The notes: generated from the letters alone by a model not told the origin. Positions 1 to 9,042 are shown, counted from the stretch's first letter. The stretch: 64,000 bases of DNA from DASWJZ01 sp963792885 (GCA_963792885.1 CAWBXX010000003.1:372001-436000); one strand, 5' to 3'. A program made the numbers and translations.

Positions 1-196
1 CGGCAACCGGGTCGAGATAGGCGCCAAGCTCCGAGGTCGCGCCGAACCTCTTGGCGATAAAGCCGTCGGCGGCGTCGGAGAGGCCGGCGAGGATGAACAG
101 GAAGGTCGCCGCCAGGAAGCGGTCCGCGATGATCAGCCAGACGATCAGCGGAACCCCGATCAGGCGAGCGATGGTGATGAAATTCGGTAGGGTCAA
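1..196 (-). CDS. CDP-alcohol phosphatidyltransferase family protein (partial, 3' end outside window)
   Basis: Reading the minus strand leftwards from a TTG at 196 gives MTLPNFITIARLIGVPLIVW and then the family signature DAADGFIAKRFG followed by GAYLDPVA, matching the pattern D-x2-DG-x2-A(K/R)-x8-G-x3-D. These enzymes are membrane proteins that swap CMP of a CDP-alcohol for another alcohol, as in phosphatidylglycerophosphate synthesis; which substrate applies here cannot be told from the fragment. A stop lies at 293-295 in this frame and no ATG follows it, so the TTG at 196 is chosen because it gives the N-terminus usual for the family. The gene runs off the left edge and is divergent from purM. 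Confidence 0.8.
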   Translation of the reverse strand, partial: MTLPNFITIARLIGVPLIVWLIIADRFLAATFLFILAGLSDAADGFIAKRFGATSELGAYLDPVA

Positions 197-308
197 GGCG
201 GGGCTCTGGCGTGGCAGCAACGCGCGGACGAAGAAAGAGTGCGCGTCCGCCGACGAAACGACCGGCGTTCTTGCAATCCCCCTGCCGGCACACTAGGCGC
301 TAGCCACA

Positions 309-1370
309 ATGCCGGGCGAACGCAATACCCTGACCTACCGCGACGCCGGCGTCGACATCGACGCCGGGATGAGCCTCGTGGAGCGCATCAAGCCCGCAGC
401 GGCTACGACCTTGCGGCCAGGCGTGCTCGGCGGATTGGGCGGCTTCGGGGCGCTTTTCGACACCAGGGCCGCGGGTTTCCGCGATCCCGTGCTGGTTGCG
501 ACCACCGACGGAGTGGGTACGAAGCTCAAGATCGCCATCGAGAGCGGCGAACACGCCACCCTCGGCATCGACCTTGTGGCCATGTGCGTGAACGACCTCG
601 TCGTCCAGGGTGCCGAGCCGTTGTTCTTCCTCGATTATTTCGCCACCGGCGCCCTCAACGTTGAGGCCGCGGCGATGGTGATCGAAGGCATCGCAGAAGG
701 CTGCCGCATCGCCGGCGCTGCCCTTGTCGGCGGCGAGACGGCGGAGATGCCCGGACTCTACGGCAAGGGCGACTACGACCTCGCCGGCTTCGCGGTCGGG
801 GCGGTCGAGCGCGACAAGATCCTCCCCCACGACGTCAGTGCCGGCGACGTCATCCTCGGCCTCGGCTCTAGCGGCCTGCATTCGAACGGGTTTTCCCTCG
901 TCCGCCGCGTCGTCGAGACATCGGGACTCGGCTGGTCCGATCCGGCGCCGTTCGAGCCGCGCGCCAAACTCGGCGAGGCGCTGCTTCGGCCAACGCGCAT
1001 CTATGTGCGCTCCTGCCTCGACGCGATCCGCGAGACCGGCGGCGTGAGAGCGCTCGCGCACATCACCGGCGGCGGGCTCATCGACAATGTCCCCCGCGTC
1101 CTCCCGAACGATCTCGCCGCCGAGATCGACCTTGCGGCGATCGCTGTCCCGCCCGTCTTCAAGTGGCTGGCCGGCCCGGTCGCGCCGGCCGAGATGCTGC
1201 GCACCTTCAATTGCGGGGTCGGCATGGTGCTCGTGGTCGCGCCCGATGCGGTCGCCGCAGTAACGGAGGTCCTCCGGCGCCACGGCGAGACCGTCATGAC
1301 ACTTGGCGCAATTGCTCCCAGGAAGACAGGCCCAGTCGTGCTTGCCGGCCGCCTCGACCTCGATGGCTGA
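309..1370 (+). CDS. purM: phosphoribosylformylglycinamidine cyclo-ligase (AIR synthetase)
   Basis: Cytosolic enzyme of de novo purine synthesis; it closes formylglycinamidine ribonucleotide to aminoimidazole ribonucleotide using ATP. The 353-residue protein has the usual length. Visible family motifs are GGLGGFGALF (41-50), TTDGVGTKL (65-73), CVNDLVVQGAEPLFFLDY (93-110), GGETAEMPGLY (141-151), GSSGLHSNGF (187-196) and HITGGGLIDNVPRVLP (251-266). Its stop codon overlaps the purN start by 8 nt (ATGGCTGA), so the two purine genes are almost certainly one translationally coupled operon. Confidence 0.97.
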   Translation: MPGERNTLTYRDAGVDIDAGMSLVERIKPAAATTLRPGVLGGLGGFGALFDTRAAGFRDPVLVATTDGVGTKLKIAIESGEHATLGIDLVAMCVNDLVVQGAEPLFFLDYFATGALNVEAAAMVIEGIAEGCRIAGAALVGGETAEMPGLYGKGDYDLAGFAVGAVERDKILPHDVSAGDVILGLGSSGLHSNGFSLVRRVVETSGLGWSDPAPFEPRAKLGEALLRPTRIYVRSCLDAIRETGGVRALAHITGGGLIDNVPRVLPNDLAAEIDLAAIAVPPVFKWLAGPVAPAEMLRTFNCGVGMVLVVAPDAVAAVTEVLRRHGETVMTLGAIAPRKTGPVVLAGRLDLDG

Positions 1371-2022
1371 AGAGAAGCGGAACGTCGCCGTCCTGATCTC
1401 CGGGCGGGGCAGCAACCTCGCCGCGCTGATCGCCGCAGCGACGGACGCCCGCTATCCGGCACGGATCGCTTGTGTCTTCTCGGACAACCCCGACGCCCCC
1501 GGCCTCAACTACGCGCGCGACGCCGGAATCGCTGCGAGCGCGCTCAACCGCCGCGCCTTCAAGTCGAGGGCGGAGTTCGAGGCCGCGCTCGACAAGGCGC
1601 TGCGCATCGCCGGCACGGAGCTGATCTGCCTCGCCGGCTTCATGCGGCTCCTGTCGGCGGAATTCGTCGCCGCCTGGGAGGATCGCATCCTGAATATCCA
1701 CCCCTCGCTCCTTCCCCTTTTCCCCGGCCTTGACACGCATCGGCGCGCGCTCGCCACGGGCGTCAGGCTGCACGGCGCGACAGTGCACTTCGTCCGAGCG
1801 GAGATGGATTCAGGCCCGATCGTCGGGCAGGCCGCCGTGCCGGTATTGCCCGGCGACACCGCCGATGCCCTTGCCGCGCGCGTGCTCAAGGTCGAGCATC
1901 GCCTCTATCCGCTGGCGCTGAAGCTGGTGGCGGGCGGTCGCGCCAAAATCGCCGGCGACCGCGTGGAGATCGATGGCGAGAAGCTGGCGCCCGACGCCGC
2001 TCTCCTCGTGCCGTCCGACTAG
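1363..2022 (+). CDS. purN: phosphoribosylglycinamide formyltransferase (GAR transformylase)
   Basis: Transfers a formyl group from 10-formyltetrahydrofolate to glycinamide ribonucleotide, the third step of purine synthesis. The start is placed at the ATG overlapping the purM stop, giving 219 residues beginning MAEEKRNVAVLISGRGSNLA; an earlier start 60 nt upstream lies inside purM and adds no family sequence. The phosphate-binding GRGSN is at 14-18, NIHPSLLP at 111-118 supplies catalytic N111 and H113, and D149 before GPIVGQ completes the triad. Its TAG stop shares the palindrome CTAG with the stop of the convergent ctaA gene. Confidence 0.96.
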   Translation: MAEEKRNVAVLISGRGSNLAALIAAATDARYPARIACVFSDNPDAPGLNYARDAGIAASALNRRAFKSRAEFEAALDKALRIAGTELICLAGFMRLLSAEFVAAWEDRILNIHPSLLPLFPGLDTHRRALATGVRLHGATVHFVRAEMDSGPIVGQAAVPVLPGDTADALAARVLKVEHRLYPLALKLVAGGRAKIAGDRVEIDGEKLAPDAALLVPSD

Positions 2023-3073
2023 GCTCTTTCGCGCGAGAACACGCTCGCGTTCCACACCAGCACGAAGAGCAGGATCATCGCGATCGCCTGATGCGCAAGC
2101 GCGAGCGGCGTAGGCACGGCGTGGACCAGCGTCATGATCCCGACCGTCACCTGCGCGAGCACGAGAACCGACATCAGGAGCCCGCGCCCGAGTGACGCCC
2201 GCCCGACGCGCCGAATGCCGATCGCGTAGGCGAAGATCGCGGCGGCGAGCACGTAGGCGCCGAGCCTGTGATTGAACTGGATGGTCGTCAGGTTATCGAA
2301 GAGGTTGAGCCAGAGCGGCTCAAGCATCCCGAGCCCGTGCGGGACGAGATGTCCGTCCATCAGCGGCCACGTGTCGTAGACGAGCCCGGCGTCGTGCCCG
2401 GCAACGAGGCCGCCAAGCGCGATCTGCACGAAGGCGAGCACACAAGCACACGCGCGCCGAACCTCGCCGCCCCGGAGGCCGGCTCGCGCACCGCCCCGCC
2501 AAGCCGCACGAAGAGCGTGATGAGCGCGGCATAGAGCAGGGTCGCAAGAAGCAGATGAAGCGTCAGCTTGAGTGGCGCGACCGCCGTCATCCCCGGCTCA
2601 AGCCCTGAAGCGACCATGACCCAACCGACAACGCCTTGCGCGCCGAGCAGAAGCCCAACGCCGGCCAGAACCAGAGCCGTCCGAAGAGGAACGCTTCGCC
2701 TGCCGACGAACCAGAAGAATCCGGCGATATAGACGAGCCCTATGAAGCGGCCGAGCTCGCGATGCGCCCATTCCCACCAATAGATAGTCTTGAAGTCGGA
2801 AAGGCTCATGCCGCGGTTGAGGATCTCGTATTGCGGGCTCTGCTGGTAGAGCGAGAACGCCTGCCGCCAGCCTTCGTCCGAGAATGGCGGCACGGTGCCG
2901 CCGACGAGGTTCCACTCCGTGATCGAAAGGCCGGATTCGGTGAGCCGCGTCGCGCCGCCGACCATGACCATGGCGAAGACCAGGAAGATCAGGAAGAGCA
3001 GCCAGCCCCTGAGGCCCCGGGCATCGTCCGCGGCGCTGTCGGCTGCCCCTTCCATGGCTGAAAGCGCGACCAT
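2019..3073 (-). CDS. ctaA: heme A synthase (COX15/CtaA), frameshifted
   Basis: Membrane enzyme that oxidises the C8 methyl group of heme O to give heme A for cytochrome oxidase. The N-terminal part (about 210 residues in one frame) has the signature GGATRLTESGLSITEW, then NRGMSLSDFKTIYWWEWAH and several membrane segments. The C-terminal part (from MLAFVQIALGGLVAGHDAGL to SVFSRERA) continues the family sequence, but in another frame. The shift lies at about 2436-2446, where the coding strand reads GTGCTTGTGTGCTCG; removing one TG would restore a single ~350-residue protein. Both halves are well conserved, so an indel error or a recent mutation is more likely than old decay. Start at 3073, or the in-frame ATG 18 nt downstream. 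Confidence 0.88.
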
Positions 3074-3181
3074 GGCTCTCCTTAGAAACCGGGGCCCAGG
3101 CCGGCAAGCCGCCTGCGCGCGACACCCCGTCGCGAGGCGCTTTCCTTGCAGCGCCCGGCCATGCGCCTTAGCACCGGCTCA

Positions 3182-3397
3182 ATGCCGCAGCGCCTGAGAA
3201 AGCTCGTCGGGACAATCCTCCTCGTCCTATTCGTCAGCGTCTATGCACTGACGGCGATGACGGTCGCCGCGGCCAAGCTTCCGGGCGCCTCGGGGCTCGC
3301 ACAGTTCGCGTTCTTCCTCATCGCCGGGACGATCTGGGTCCTTCCTGCGGGCGCGCTTATCGCCTGGATGCAGAGGCCGGAAAAGCGAAAACGCTAG
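3182..3397 (+). CDS. DUF2842 family small membrane protein
   Basis: 71-residue protein beginning MPQRLRKLVGTILLVLFVSV, with two hydrophobic segments (about 8-28 and 39-62) and a basic tail ending PEKRKR. This size and pattern match the DUF2842 family, small inner-membrane proteins of alphaproteobacteria, often next to ctaA. Function is unknown. An upstream in-frame ATG at 3146 would add 12 residues without family character, so 3182 is preferred. Divergent from ctaA and convergent with the deacetylase gene, whose stop codon overlaps its own in CTAG. Confidence 0.8.
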   Translation: MPQRLRKLVGTILLVLFVSVYALTAMTVAAAKLPGASGLAQFAFFLIAGTIWVLPAGALIAWMQRPEKRKR

Positions 3398-4422
3398 CGT
3401 GCTTTCCGGATTCTCTTCGGCAGCGCCCAGAGCCCGGACGACAAAAGCACGTCGTGCAAGCGGAGCGTCTGGAAGAGCCCGTTGATAGAGACTCGCGGCA
3501 GGCCATGTCGCGAGCCCTTGGCCGGCACGTATCCCGGCTGCGTTGTGAAGGAGGTGCGAAGCCCCGCCTCCTCCGCAAGCTGCGCCTCGCGCGGCCCGGC
3601 GGCGGTGCGATAGCCGTAGGGAAAGGCAAGGCTCGTCGGCCGCTTGCCAAGTTTCGCCGCGATCGTCTCGACGCTCTCCGATATCTCCTGGAAGGCGATC
3701 TCGGGTGCGAGGCGCGCCAGCGCTGGATGAGTCATGGTGTGGGCGCCGATCGAGCAGAGCGGATCGTCAGCAATCGAAGCGGTCTCGTCCCAATCCATCA
3801 CCATGTCTTGGGCGAGCGCCGCGAGATCGAGCCCATGCTTCTGCGAAAGCGCCCGGATCGTCTTCCGCTGCTCGACTTCGTCGGCCTCCGTGGTGAGCCA
3901 GCTCCGCCAGAGTGCGAAGGCGCGCCGCTTCTGCGAGGCGCTTCGCGTCGAGAGGCCTCGGGCTCCGCTTGGTGCTTCGATGGTGTCGGTCGCGACGATG
4001 ATCCGTTCCAGCGCCTCCCACCAGATCTCCGAGGTGCGGTCGGCAAAGCCCGGGCAGACATAGATCGCGAACGGCACCTGATGCCTCCGGAAGACTGGCA
4101 GCGCATGCTCGCGATTGTCGCGATAGCCGTCGTCGAGCGTGATCGCGATGCGCTTCGGATCGGCGCTCCCCGGCGCGGTGATCTCGTCGACGGTGACGAA
4201 GCGCCAGCCCTCCGTCGCGAAATGCGCGATCAGCCGATCGAGGAATTCCGGCGTGATGGATAGGACCGCGTTCGGCTGGAACGCCGCGTGGGAGGCCGGC
4301 GCGACGTGATGGAGCGTCACCACGAACCCCGACGCGTCGGCGGCAGGCGGGAGCCAGCTTGGCGCACGCGCAAACGAGAGCGCTTCGAGCGCAGCGCGGA
4401 TCAGGACGTGGCGGGACATCAC
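3394..4422 (-). CDS. polysaccharide deacetylase (NodB-type, carbohydrate esterase 4) family protein
   Basis: 342 residues. The catalytic motif ITLDDGY (94-100) and the metal-binding HTMTHP (H228, H232) are those of carbohydrate esterase family 4, which remove N- or O-acetyl groups from chitin-like, peptidoglycan or exopolysaccharide chains. SLAFPYGYRT near residue 275 fits motif 3. No clear signal peptide is visible. It lies 26 nt downstream of the gumC-like gene on the same strand, so a role in modifying the exported polysaccharide is inferred from context; the substrate is not known. Two adjacent ATG codons (4422 and 4419) could serve as start. Confidence 0.88.
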   Translation of the reverse strand: MMSRHVLIRAALEALSFARAPSWLPPAADASGFVVTLHHVAPASHAAFQPNAVLSITPEFLDRLIAHFATEGWRFVTVDEITAPGSADPKRIAITLDDGYRDNREHALPVFRRHQVPFAIYVCPGFADRTSEIWWEALERIIVATDTIEAPSGARGLSTRSASQKRRAFALWRSWLTTEADEVEQRKTIRALSQKHGLDLAALAQDMVMDWDETASIADDPLCSIGAHTMTHPALARLAPEIAFQEISESVETIAAKLGKRPTSLAFPYGYRTAAGPREAQLAEEAGLRTSFTTQPGYVPAKGSRHGLPRVSINGLFQTLRLHDVLLSSGLWALPKRIRKAR

Positions 4423-4448
4423 TCAGGCGGCCTTCGAAGGGCCGCCCT

Positions 4449-6686
4449 TCAGGCCGCCGCGCTTTCGTCCTGGCCGCCGAGATCGCGGTCGCTGGCGTAG
4501 CGCACGATGATGGCGCTCTTCGCCCCGCGTGCCAGCGCCGTCTCGTAGACCTCGGCGCGCAGCCTCTCGGTCGTCTCGGGGCCGCACACCAGCGCAGCAA
4601 CATCCGGCCGCAGATGGCGGTCCGGCCAGTCGGCGAGCTTATCCGCCACGAGGATCACCTTGTCGTAGCTGTGCGCAAGTGCGGCGACGGCGAGTTGCAT
4701 GCGCTGCATCGGCGGCGCATTTTCCGTCGCGCCGTAGGGAATCATGTGAACGCGCGCCACGTCGTCCCGCTGGATAACCTCTCCGAAGGAGGCAGAGCCG
4801 CCGAGGAGGTCGCAGAGGCCAGGCCGCTCGTAGCCAAGCGCCGGCGAAGGCCTGCGGCCGATATCGATCACGATCGAGCGGAGCTTCTCCTTGGCCGCTT
4901 CGCGCGCGGCGGAGAAGGCGATCTCCCCTGCCCCTTCGCTGCCCTTGGCCCCGGCGAAAAGCGCGAGGCGAACCGTGGGATCGGCGATGATCGCGGCAAG
5001 CTCCGCCGCCTCTACGTCTCCGCTCTCGGAGTCTGAATCCACGACGATCGGCGCGACCGGGGCTGCGTTTGCCGCAGGCTCGTCGTCAAGCTCATCCTCC
5101 AGATCCGCCGTAGCCGAAATCGCCTCGTCTTCGAAAGCAGCCTCCTCTTCTTCAGGCTCCGCCTCGGACGCCTGCACCTCAGTTGGCGCTTCCTGGACGG
5201 GTCGCTCCGGGATTTCGCTCGGCTTCGGTTCAGGCTTGCTCGCCGAAAGCTGCAGGAAGCCGCCGCTCGAGCCGGCGAAACCGATCACACGGAACGCGCG
5301 GCCGGACATGAACTCCCTGAGGAGCACGACAGCGGACGCGATCAGAAGCACGGCAATGGCCGCCGCGATCGACATCATTCCTTTCTTCGGGAAGGACGGG
5401 TTCTGCGGAGCAACAGCGCGCGAGATCACCCGTGCGTCGGCCGGCAGGTAGTTGGCGTCGGTCCGCGCCACCGCCTCGCGATAGCGCGAAAGGAACGACT
5501 CGAGGAGATCGCGCTGCGCCGTCGCCTCGCGCTCGAGCGCCCGAAGCTCGATGTCCTGGTCGTTGGAGCGGGACACGTCGCCCTTGGCCTCGTTGAGGCT
5601 CTTCAGCAGCGACTCTTCGCGCGCCGCGGCAATCCGCGCCGCCGTCTGCAGCGAGGCTAACACCTTCCCGGCCTCGCTGCGGATCTGTCCGTCGAGGTTG
5701 GCGACCTGGCCTTCGAGCGCGCGGATGCGCGGATGCCCCGGTAGCAGAGTTGTAGAGAGCTCGGCGATCTGCGCGCGGAGCGCCACCTCGCGCTCACGGA
5801 GCCGCTGGATGAGAGGCGAGTTGAGCACGTCCTCTGAAGCGTCGAGCGGGCTGCCCTCTTGGAGAAGCTTCTGAACCGCGTCGGCGCGGGCTTCTGCTTC
5901 CGCTCGCGCCGCTCGCGCTCGCGCCAGCTCGGCATTGATGTCGCTGAGCTGCTGTGTCGAAAGATTGCCGCCGGTGTCCTGGCCGGTGCGGTCAACGTCG
6001 AAGAGCCCGTGGCTCGAGCGATAATCGGACACCGCCTGCTCGGCATCGGCGACGCGCCCACGCAGGCGCTCGATCTCCTGTTGCAGCCACTCCGTCGCCG
6101 CGACCGCGGACTCGCGCTTCGCGTCCTGCTGCAGCTTGACGAACGCGTCGGCGACCGCGTTCGCCACCTCCGCCGCGAGGTCCGGATCGGACGCGGAGAA
6201 CTCTACGCCTATCACGCGTGACGTCTGCAGCGGGAAGACCGACAGCCGCTCGAAATAGCTCTCCATGACCCGCTGGCGGATGGTCGCCTCGGTCGGATTG
6301 CCCCGCAGCCCGACGGCGACGAGCAGCGAGTTGACGATCGACGAATGGCTGGCCGGATCGAACTCCGGCCGGGTGGTGAGGTGCAGATTGTCGATGACCG
6401 CCTCGGCGACCTCGCGAGACCGGAGCACCTCCACCTGGCTCTGGATCGCCGATTCGTCGAAGGCGGTGGTCGTGTCGGCCGTGTCATCGCGCGTACGCGT
6501 GAGCGGCGACTCCCGCTGCTCGATCAGGATGCGCGTATCCGCCGTGTAGAGCGGGGTGACGAAACCAAGCCCGACATAGGTCCCCACCGCAGCCACGACG
6601 GCGAGCACGGCGAGCAGCCAAGCGTGGCGCCAGAGGGCTTGCCACAAGGCGCCGATGTCGAGCTCTGTTTCGCCGATTTCCGCCAT
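4449..6686 (-). CDS. GumC/Wzz-type polysaccharide chain-length and export protein with degenerate C-terminal ATPase domain
   Basis: 745 residues. Membrane segments lie at about 22-44 and 437-457, enclosing a Wzz domain and long periplasmic coiled coils (about 190-410); the proline-rich PQNPSFPKKG (427-436) precedes the second membrane span, as in polysaccharide co-polymerases. A long acidic linker (about 485-570) leads to a cytoplasmic BY-kinase-like domain (571-735). There the Walker A site should be GxxxxGK(S/T), but the aligned stretch reads AGAKGSEGAGEIAFSAAR with no lysine at the catalytic place; the Walker A' region reads IVIDIGRRPS, and no C-terminal tyrosine cluster is present. It probably controls chain length and export without being an active kinase. 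Divergent from the wza-like gene. Confidence 0.9.
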   Translation of the reverse strand: MAEIGETELDIGALWQALWRHAWLLAVLAVVAAVGTYVGLGFVTPLYTADTRILIEQRESPLTRTRDDTADTTTAFDESAIQSQVEVLRSREVAEAVIDNLHLTTRPEFDPASHSSIVNSLLVAVGLRGNPTEATIRQRVMESYFERLSVFPLQTSRVIGVEFSASDPDLAAEVANAVADAFVKLQQDAKRESAVAATEWLQQEIERLRGRVADAEQAVSDYRSSHGLFDVDRTGQDTGGNLSTQQLSDINAELARARAARAEAEARADAVQKLLQEGSPLDASEDVLNSPLIQRLREREVALRAQIAELSTTLLPGHPRIRALEGQVANLDGQIRSEAGKVLASLQTAARIAAAREESLLKSLNEAKGDVSRSNDQDIELRALEREATAQRDLLESFLSRYREAVARTDANYLPADARVISRAVAPQNPSFPKKGMMSIAAAIAVLLIASAVVLLREFMSGRAFRVIGFAGSSGGFLQLSASKPEPKPSEIPERPVQEAPTEVQASEAEPEEEEAAFEDEAISATADLEDELDDEPAANAAPVAPIVVDSDSESGDVEAAELAAIIADPTVRLALFAGAKGSEGAGEIAFSAAREAAKEKLRSIVIDIGRRPSPALGYERPGLCDLLGGSASFGEVIQRDDVARVHMIPYGATENAPPMQRMQLAVAALAHSYDKVILVADKLADWPDRHLRPDVAALVCGPETTERLRAEVYETALARGAKSAIIVRYASDRDLGGQDESAAA

Positions 6687-6730
6687 TTCGGTGCTCCGAA
6701 ATTACGCCGGAAGACTAGACCGAGTCATGG

Positions 6731-6787
6731 TTAGGGGGACGTTAACGCTCCCCACCTATCGTTAATCGCGCTTAGCGGCGCGTTAAC
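6731..6787. promoter_or_regulatory. two CtrA-like boxes in the divergent polysaccharide promoter region
   Basis: The 148-nt space between the gumC-like and wza-like genes carries TTAG-N7-TTAAC twice: 6731-6746 and 6772-6787, each one base from the CtrA consensus TTAA-N7-TTAA. An extra TTAA lies at 6762-6765. CtrA is the cell-cycle response regulator of alphaproteobacteria; binding here is inference. Confidence 0.4.
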
Positions 6788-6834
6788 CATGGAAATACAG
6801 CCTGGATGCCCAGCCCCGCACCTCGGTCCGCCGG

Positions 6835-7410
6835 ATGAACTCCATGATCCGCTTGCGAAATCTCGCTGCACTCCTGTTGGCGGGCATGGCCGTTTTGACC
6901 GCCGGTTGCACGGATCGGGCCACCCTCGTCGAGCCGGTCACGGTCGGCTCCGGGCCGTATCGGCTCGGGTCGGGCGACCGGCTGCGAATCGTCGTCTACG
7001 ACCAGCCGAGCCTCACCAACATCTATGAAGTGGACCAGGCGGGGCAAGTCTCCTTCCCGCTCATCGGCGACGTGACGGCGGCTGATTCGACGGTCGACGA
7101 GCTTGCCAACCGCGTCGAGGCCGAGCTCGGGGCGCGCTATCTCCGCGACCCGAACGTGACGGTCGAAGTCGCCACTTACCGGCCGTTCTTCGTGCTCGGC
7201 GAGGTCGGAACTCCCGGCCAGTATCCCTACGTTCCCGGCTTGACCGCCGAGACGGCCGTAGCTGTCGCCGGCGGCTTCACCGACCGCGCAAACAAGCGCG
7301 TCGTCAGGGTGAGCCGGACTATGAATGGAAAGCTCTACGAGTTGCGCGTGCCGGTGATCGAGCCGATCCACCCCGGCGATACGATCTACGTTCCCGAGAG
7401 CCTTTTTTGA
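6835..7410 (+). CDS. polysaccharide export lipoprotein (Wza/GumB/ExoF type)
   Basis: 191 residues with a hydrophobic signal and lipobox LTAGC (cysteine 25), so it is predicted to be lipidated and placed in the outer membrane. The Poly_export domain begins at YRLGSGDRLRIVVYDQPSLT (about 43-62) and is followed by a SLBB-like segment with FFVLGEVGTPGQYPY (about 115-129). Proteins of this family form the outer-membrane channel or its periplasmic part for exopolysaccharide export and pair with GumC/Wzc partners such as the one encoded opposite. At 191 residues it is the short form. A second ATG nine bases downstream could be the true start. Confidence 0.9.
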   Translation: MNSMIRLRNLAALLLAGMAVLTAGCTDRATLVEPVTVGSGPYRLGSGDRLRIVVYDQPSLTNIYEVDQAGQVSFPLIGDVTAADSTVDELANRVEAELGARYLRDPNVTVEVATYRPFFVLGEVGTPGQYPYVPGLTAETAVAVAGGFTDRANKRVVRVSRTMNGKLYELRVPVIEPIHPGDTIYVPESLF

Positions 7411-7509
7411 TCAAGGTCCGGGTAACCCTAAACGTTCTATAAATTTGATTCTTCGGGCTTGCGGAGTCACGCAGTCCCTGCGGGGGATTTAAGGCGGGTC
7501 CGAGGCCAC

Positions 7510-9042
7510 ATGACGATCGTAGAATCGACCGGATCTTTCGGCGCGGAGGATTCGGGCGTCAAAGTTTCCTATGCTCCCGGCCATACGCCCCTCAACGTCG
7601 CTGCCGCACAGGTTGCCGCGACGCTGAAGCATCGGGCGATCACGCCCGGCATCCTGGCCGGGCTCGCCCGCATCGCCGACTTCGCTGGCCTCGCAGTCCT
7701 GAGCGTCGTGATCTTCACCGCCTATGTCGACCCGAATGACGCTGGCGACCTCGGCTACATTCTCGCTTCGCTGCTCCTTCCGGCGGCAACCGTCTTCCTG
7801 ATCGGCTCCTTCAACGGCTATGCGGTCGGCGATTATGACGGCACCACCTCGGAGGTCGGCCGCGGCGCCGGCATCTGGGCGGCCGTCTTCGGCTGCTTCA
7901 CGCTCGTGCTCTTTTTCATGAAGATGGGCGACGAGTTCTCGCGCGTGTGGCTCGCGAGCTGGTTTGTCGGCGGCCTCGTCGTTCTCACCCTGCTTCGCGT
8001 GATGTTCGACCGACTGATCACGAGCTGGCGCGCGACCGGCGTCGTTGAGCGCCGCGCAGTCCTCGTCGGCGGTGGTCCCGAGGCGGTCGAGCTCATCCGC
8101 GCACTTCGAGCGGAGCCGACCAACGACATCCGCATCTGCGGCATCTTCGACGACCGCGACAGCGCACGCGTCCCGGCGCTCGCGGAAGGGCTGCCGAAGC
8201 TCGGCCGCATCGACGAGCTCCTGGAGTTCGGCCGCCAGGCCGAGATCGACATGCTGATCGTTGCGTTGCCGATGGCGGCGGAAGAGCGCCTCGTGAAGCT
8301 CCTGAAGACGCTGTGGGTACTGCCGCTCGACATCCGACTGTCGGCGCGCTCGAGCCGCCTGCGGTTCCGCCCGCGCTCTTATTCCTATGTCGGCTCGGTC
8401 CCCTTCCTCGACCTCTACGACAAGCCGATCGCAGATTGGGATCGCGTCGCGAAGACCTGTTTCGACCGTATCGTCGGCTTGATTCTTCTCGCGCTCTTCT
8501 CGCCGGTCATGCTTGCCATCGCGCTCGCCATCAAGCTCGACAGCCCCGGCCCGGTCTTCTTCAAGCAGAAGCGCTTCGGCTTCAACAACGAGCTGATCGA
8601 GGTCTTCAAGTTCCGCTCCATGTACACGAACATGACGGACGCGAAGGCCGAGAAGCTCGTCACCCGCGACGACCCGCGCGTGACGCGCGTCGGCCGCTTC
8701 ATCCGCAAGACCAGCCTCGATGAGCTGCCCCAGCTCATCAACGTCGCGATCAAGGGCAATCTCTCACTGGTCGGCCCACGCCCGCACGCGCTCCAGGCCA
8801 AGGCCGCCGACCGCCTCTACGAGCAGGTCGTGGACGGTTACTTCGCGCGCCACAAGGTGAGGCCCGGCATTACCGGTTGGGCTCAGGTCAACGGCTGGCG
8901 CGGCGAGACCGACACGCCGGAAAAGCTCGAGCGGCGTGTTGAACACGATCTTTATTACATCGAAAACTGGTCGGTCATCTTTGACCTCTACATTCTCGCG
9001 CTCACGCCGTTCCGGCTGTTGGACACGGAGAACGCCTTTTGA
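7510..9042 (+). CDS. undecaprenyl-phosphate sugar phosphotransferase (WcaJ-type initiating enzyme)
   Basis: 510 residues starting MTIVESTGSFGAEDSG after GAGG at a suitable distance; an earlier start at 7459 adds non-conserved sequence. The N-terminal half has hydrophobic segments (about 50-70, 82-103, 120-138, 148-166) and a nucleotide-binding-like core with LVGGGPEAVELIRAL. The C-terminal bacterial sugar transferase domain (about 315-510) shows the membrane hairpin, then FFKQKRFGFN (350-359), VFKFRSMYT (365-373), SLDELPQLINV (402-412), SLVGPRPH (419-426) and RPGITGWAQVNGWRG (451-465). The enzyme transfers a sugar-1-phosphate to the lipid carrier and so starts exopolysaccharide repeat-unit assembly at the inner membrane. 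The next gene starts inside its stop codon. Confidence 0.93.
   Translation: MTIVESTGSFGAEDSGVKVSYAPGHTPLNVAAAQVAATLKHRAITPGILAGLARIADFAGLAVLSVVIFTAYVDPNDAGDLGYILASLLLPAATVFLIGSFNGYAVGDYDGTTSEVGRGAGIWAAVFGCFTLVLFFMKMGDEFSRVWLASWFVGGLVVLTLLRVMFDRLITSWRATGVVERRAVLVGGGPEAVELIRALRAEPTNDIRICGIFDDRDSARVPALAEGLPKLGRIDELLEFGRQAEIDMLIVALPMAAEERLVKLLKTLWVLPLDIRLSARSSRLRFRPRSYSYVGSVPFLDLYDKPIADWDRVAKTCFDRIVGLILLALFSPVMLAIALAIKLDSPGPVFFKQKRFGFNNELIEVFKFRSMYTNMTDAKAEKLVTRDDPRVTRVGRFIRKTSLDELPQLINVAIKGNLSLVGPRPHALQAKAADRLYEQVVDGYFARHKVRPGITGWAQVNGWRGETDTPEKLERRVEHDLYYIENWSVIFDLYILALTPFRLLDTENAF

Noticed and set aside
300..1415. Long open frame on the minus strand opposite purM
   Set aside because: It runs antisense to a clear purM gene, has no family features and is a by-product of high G+C codon bias.
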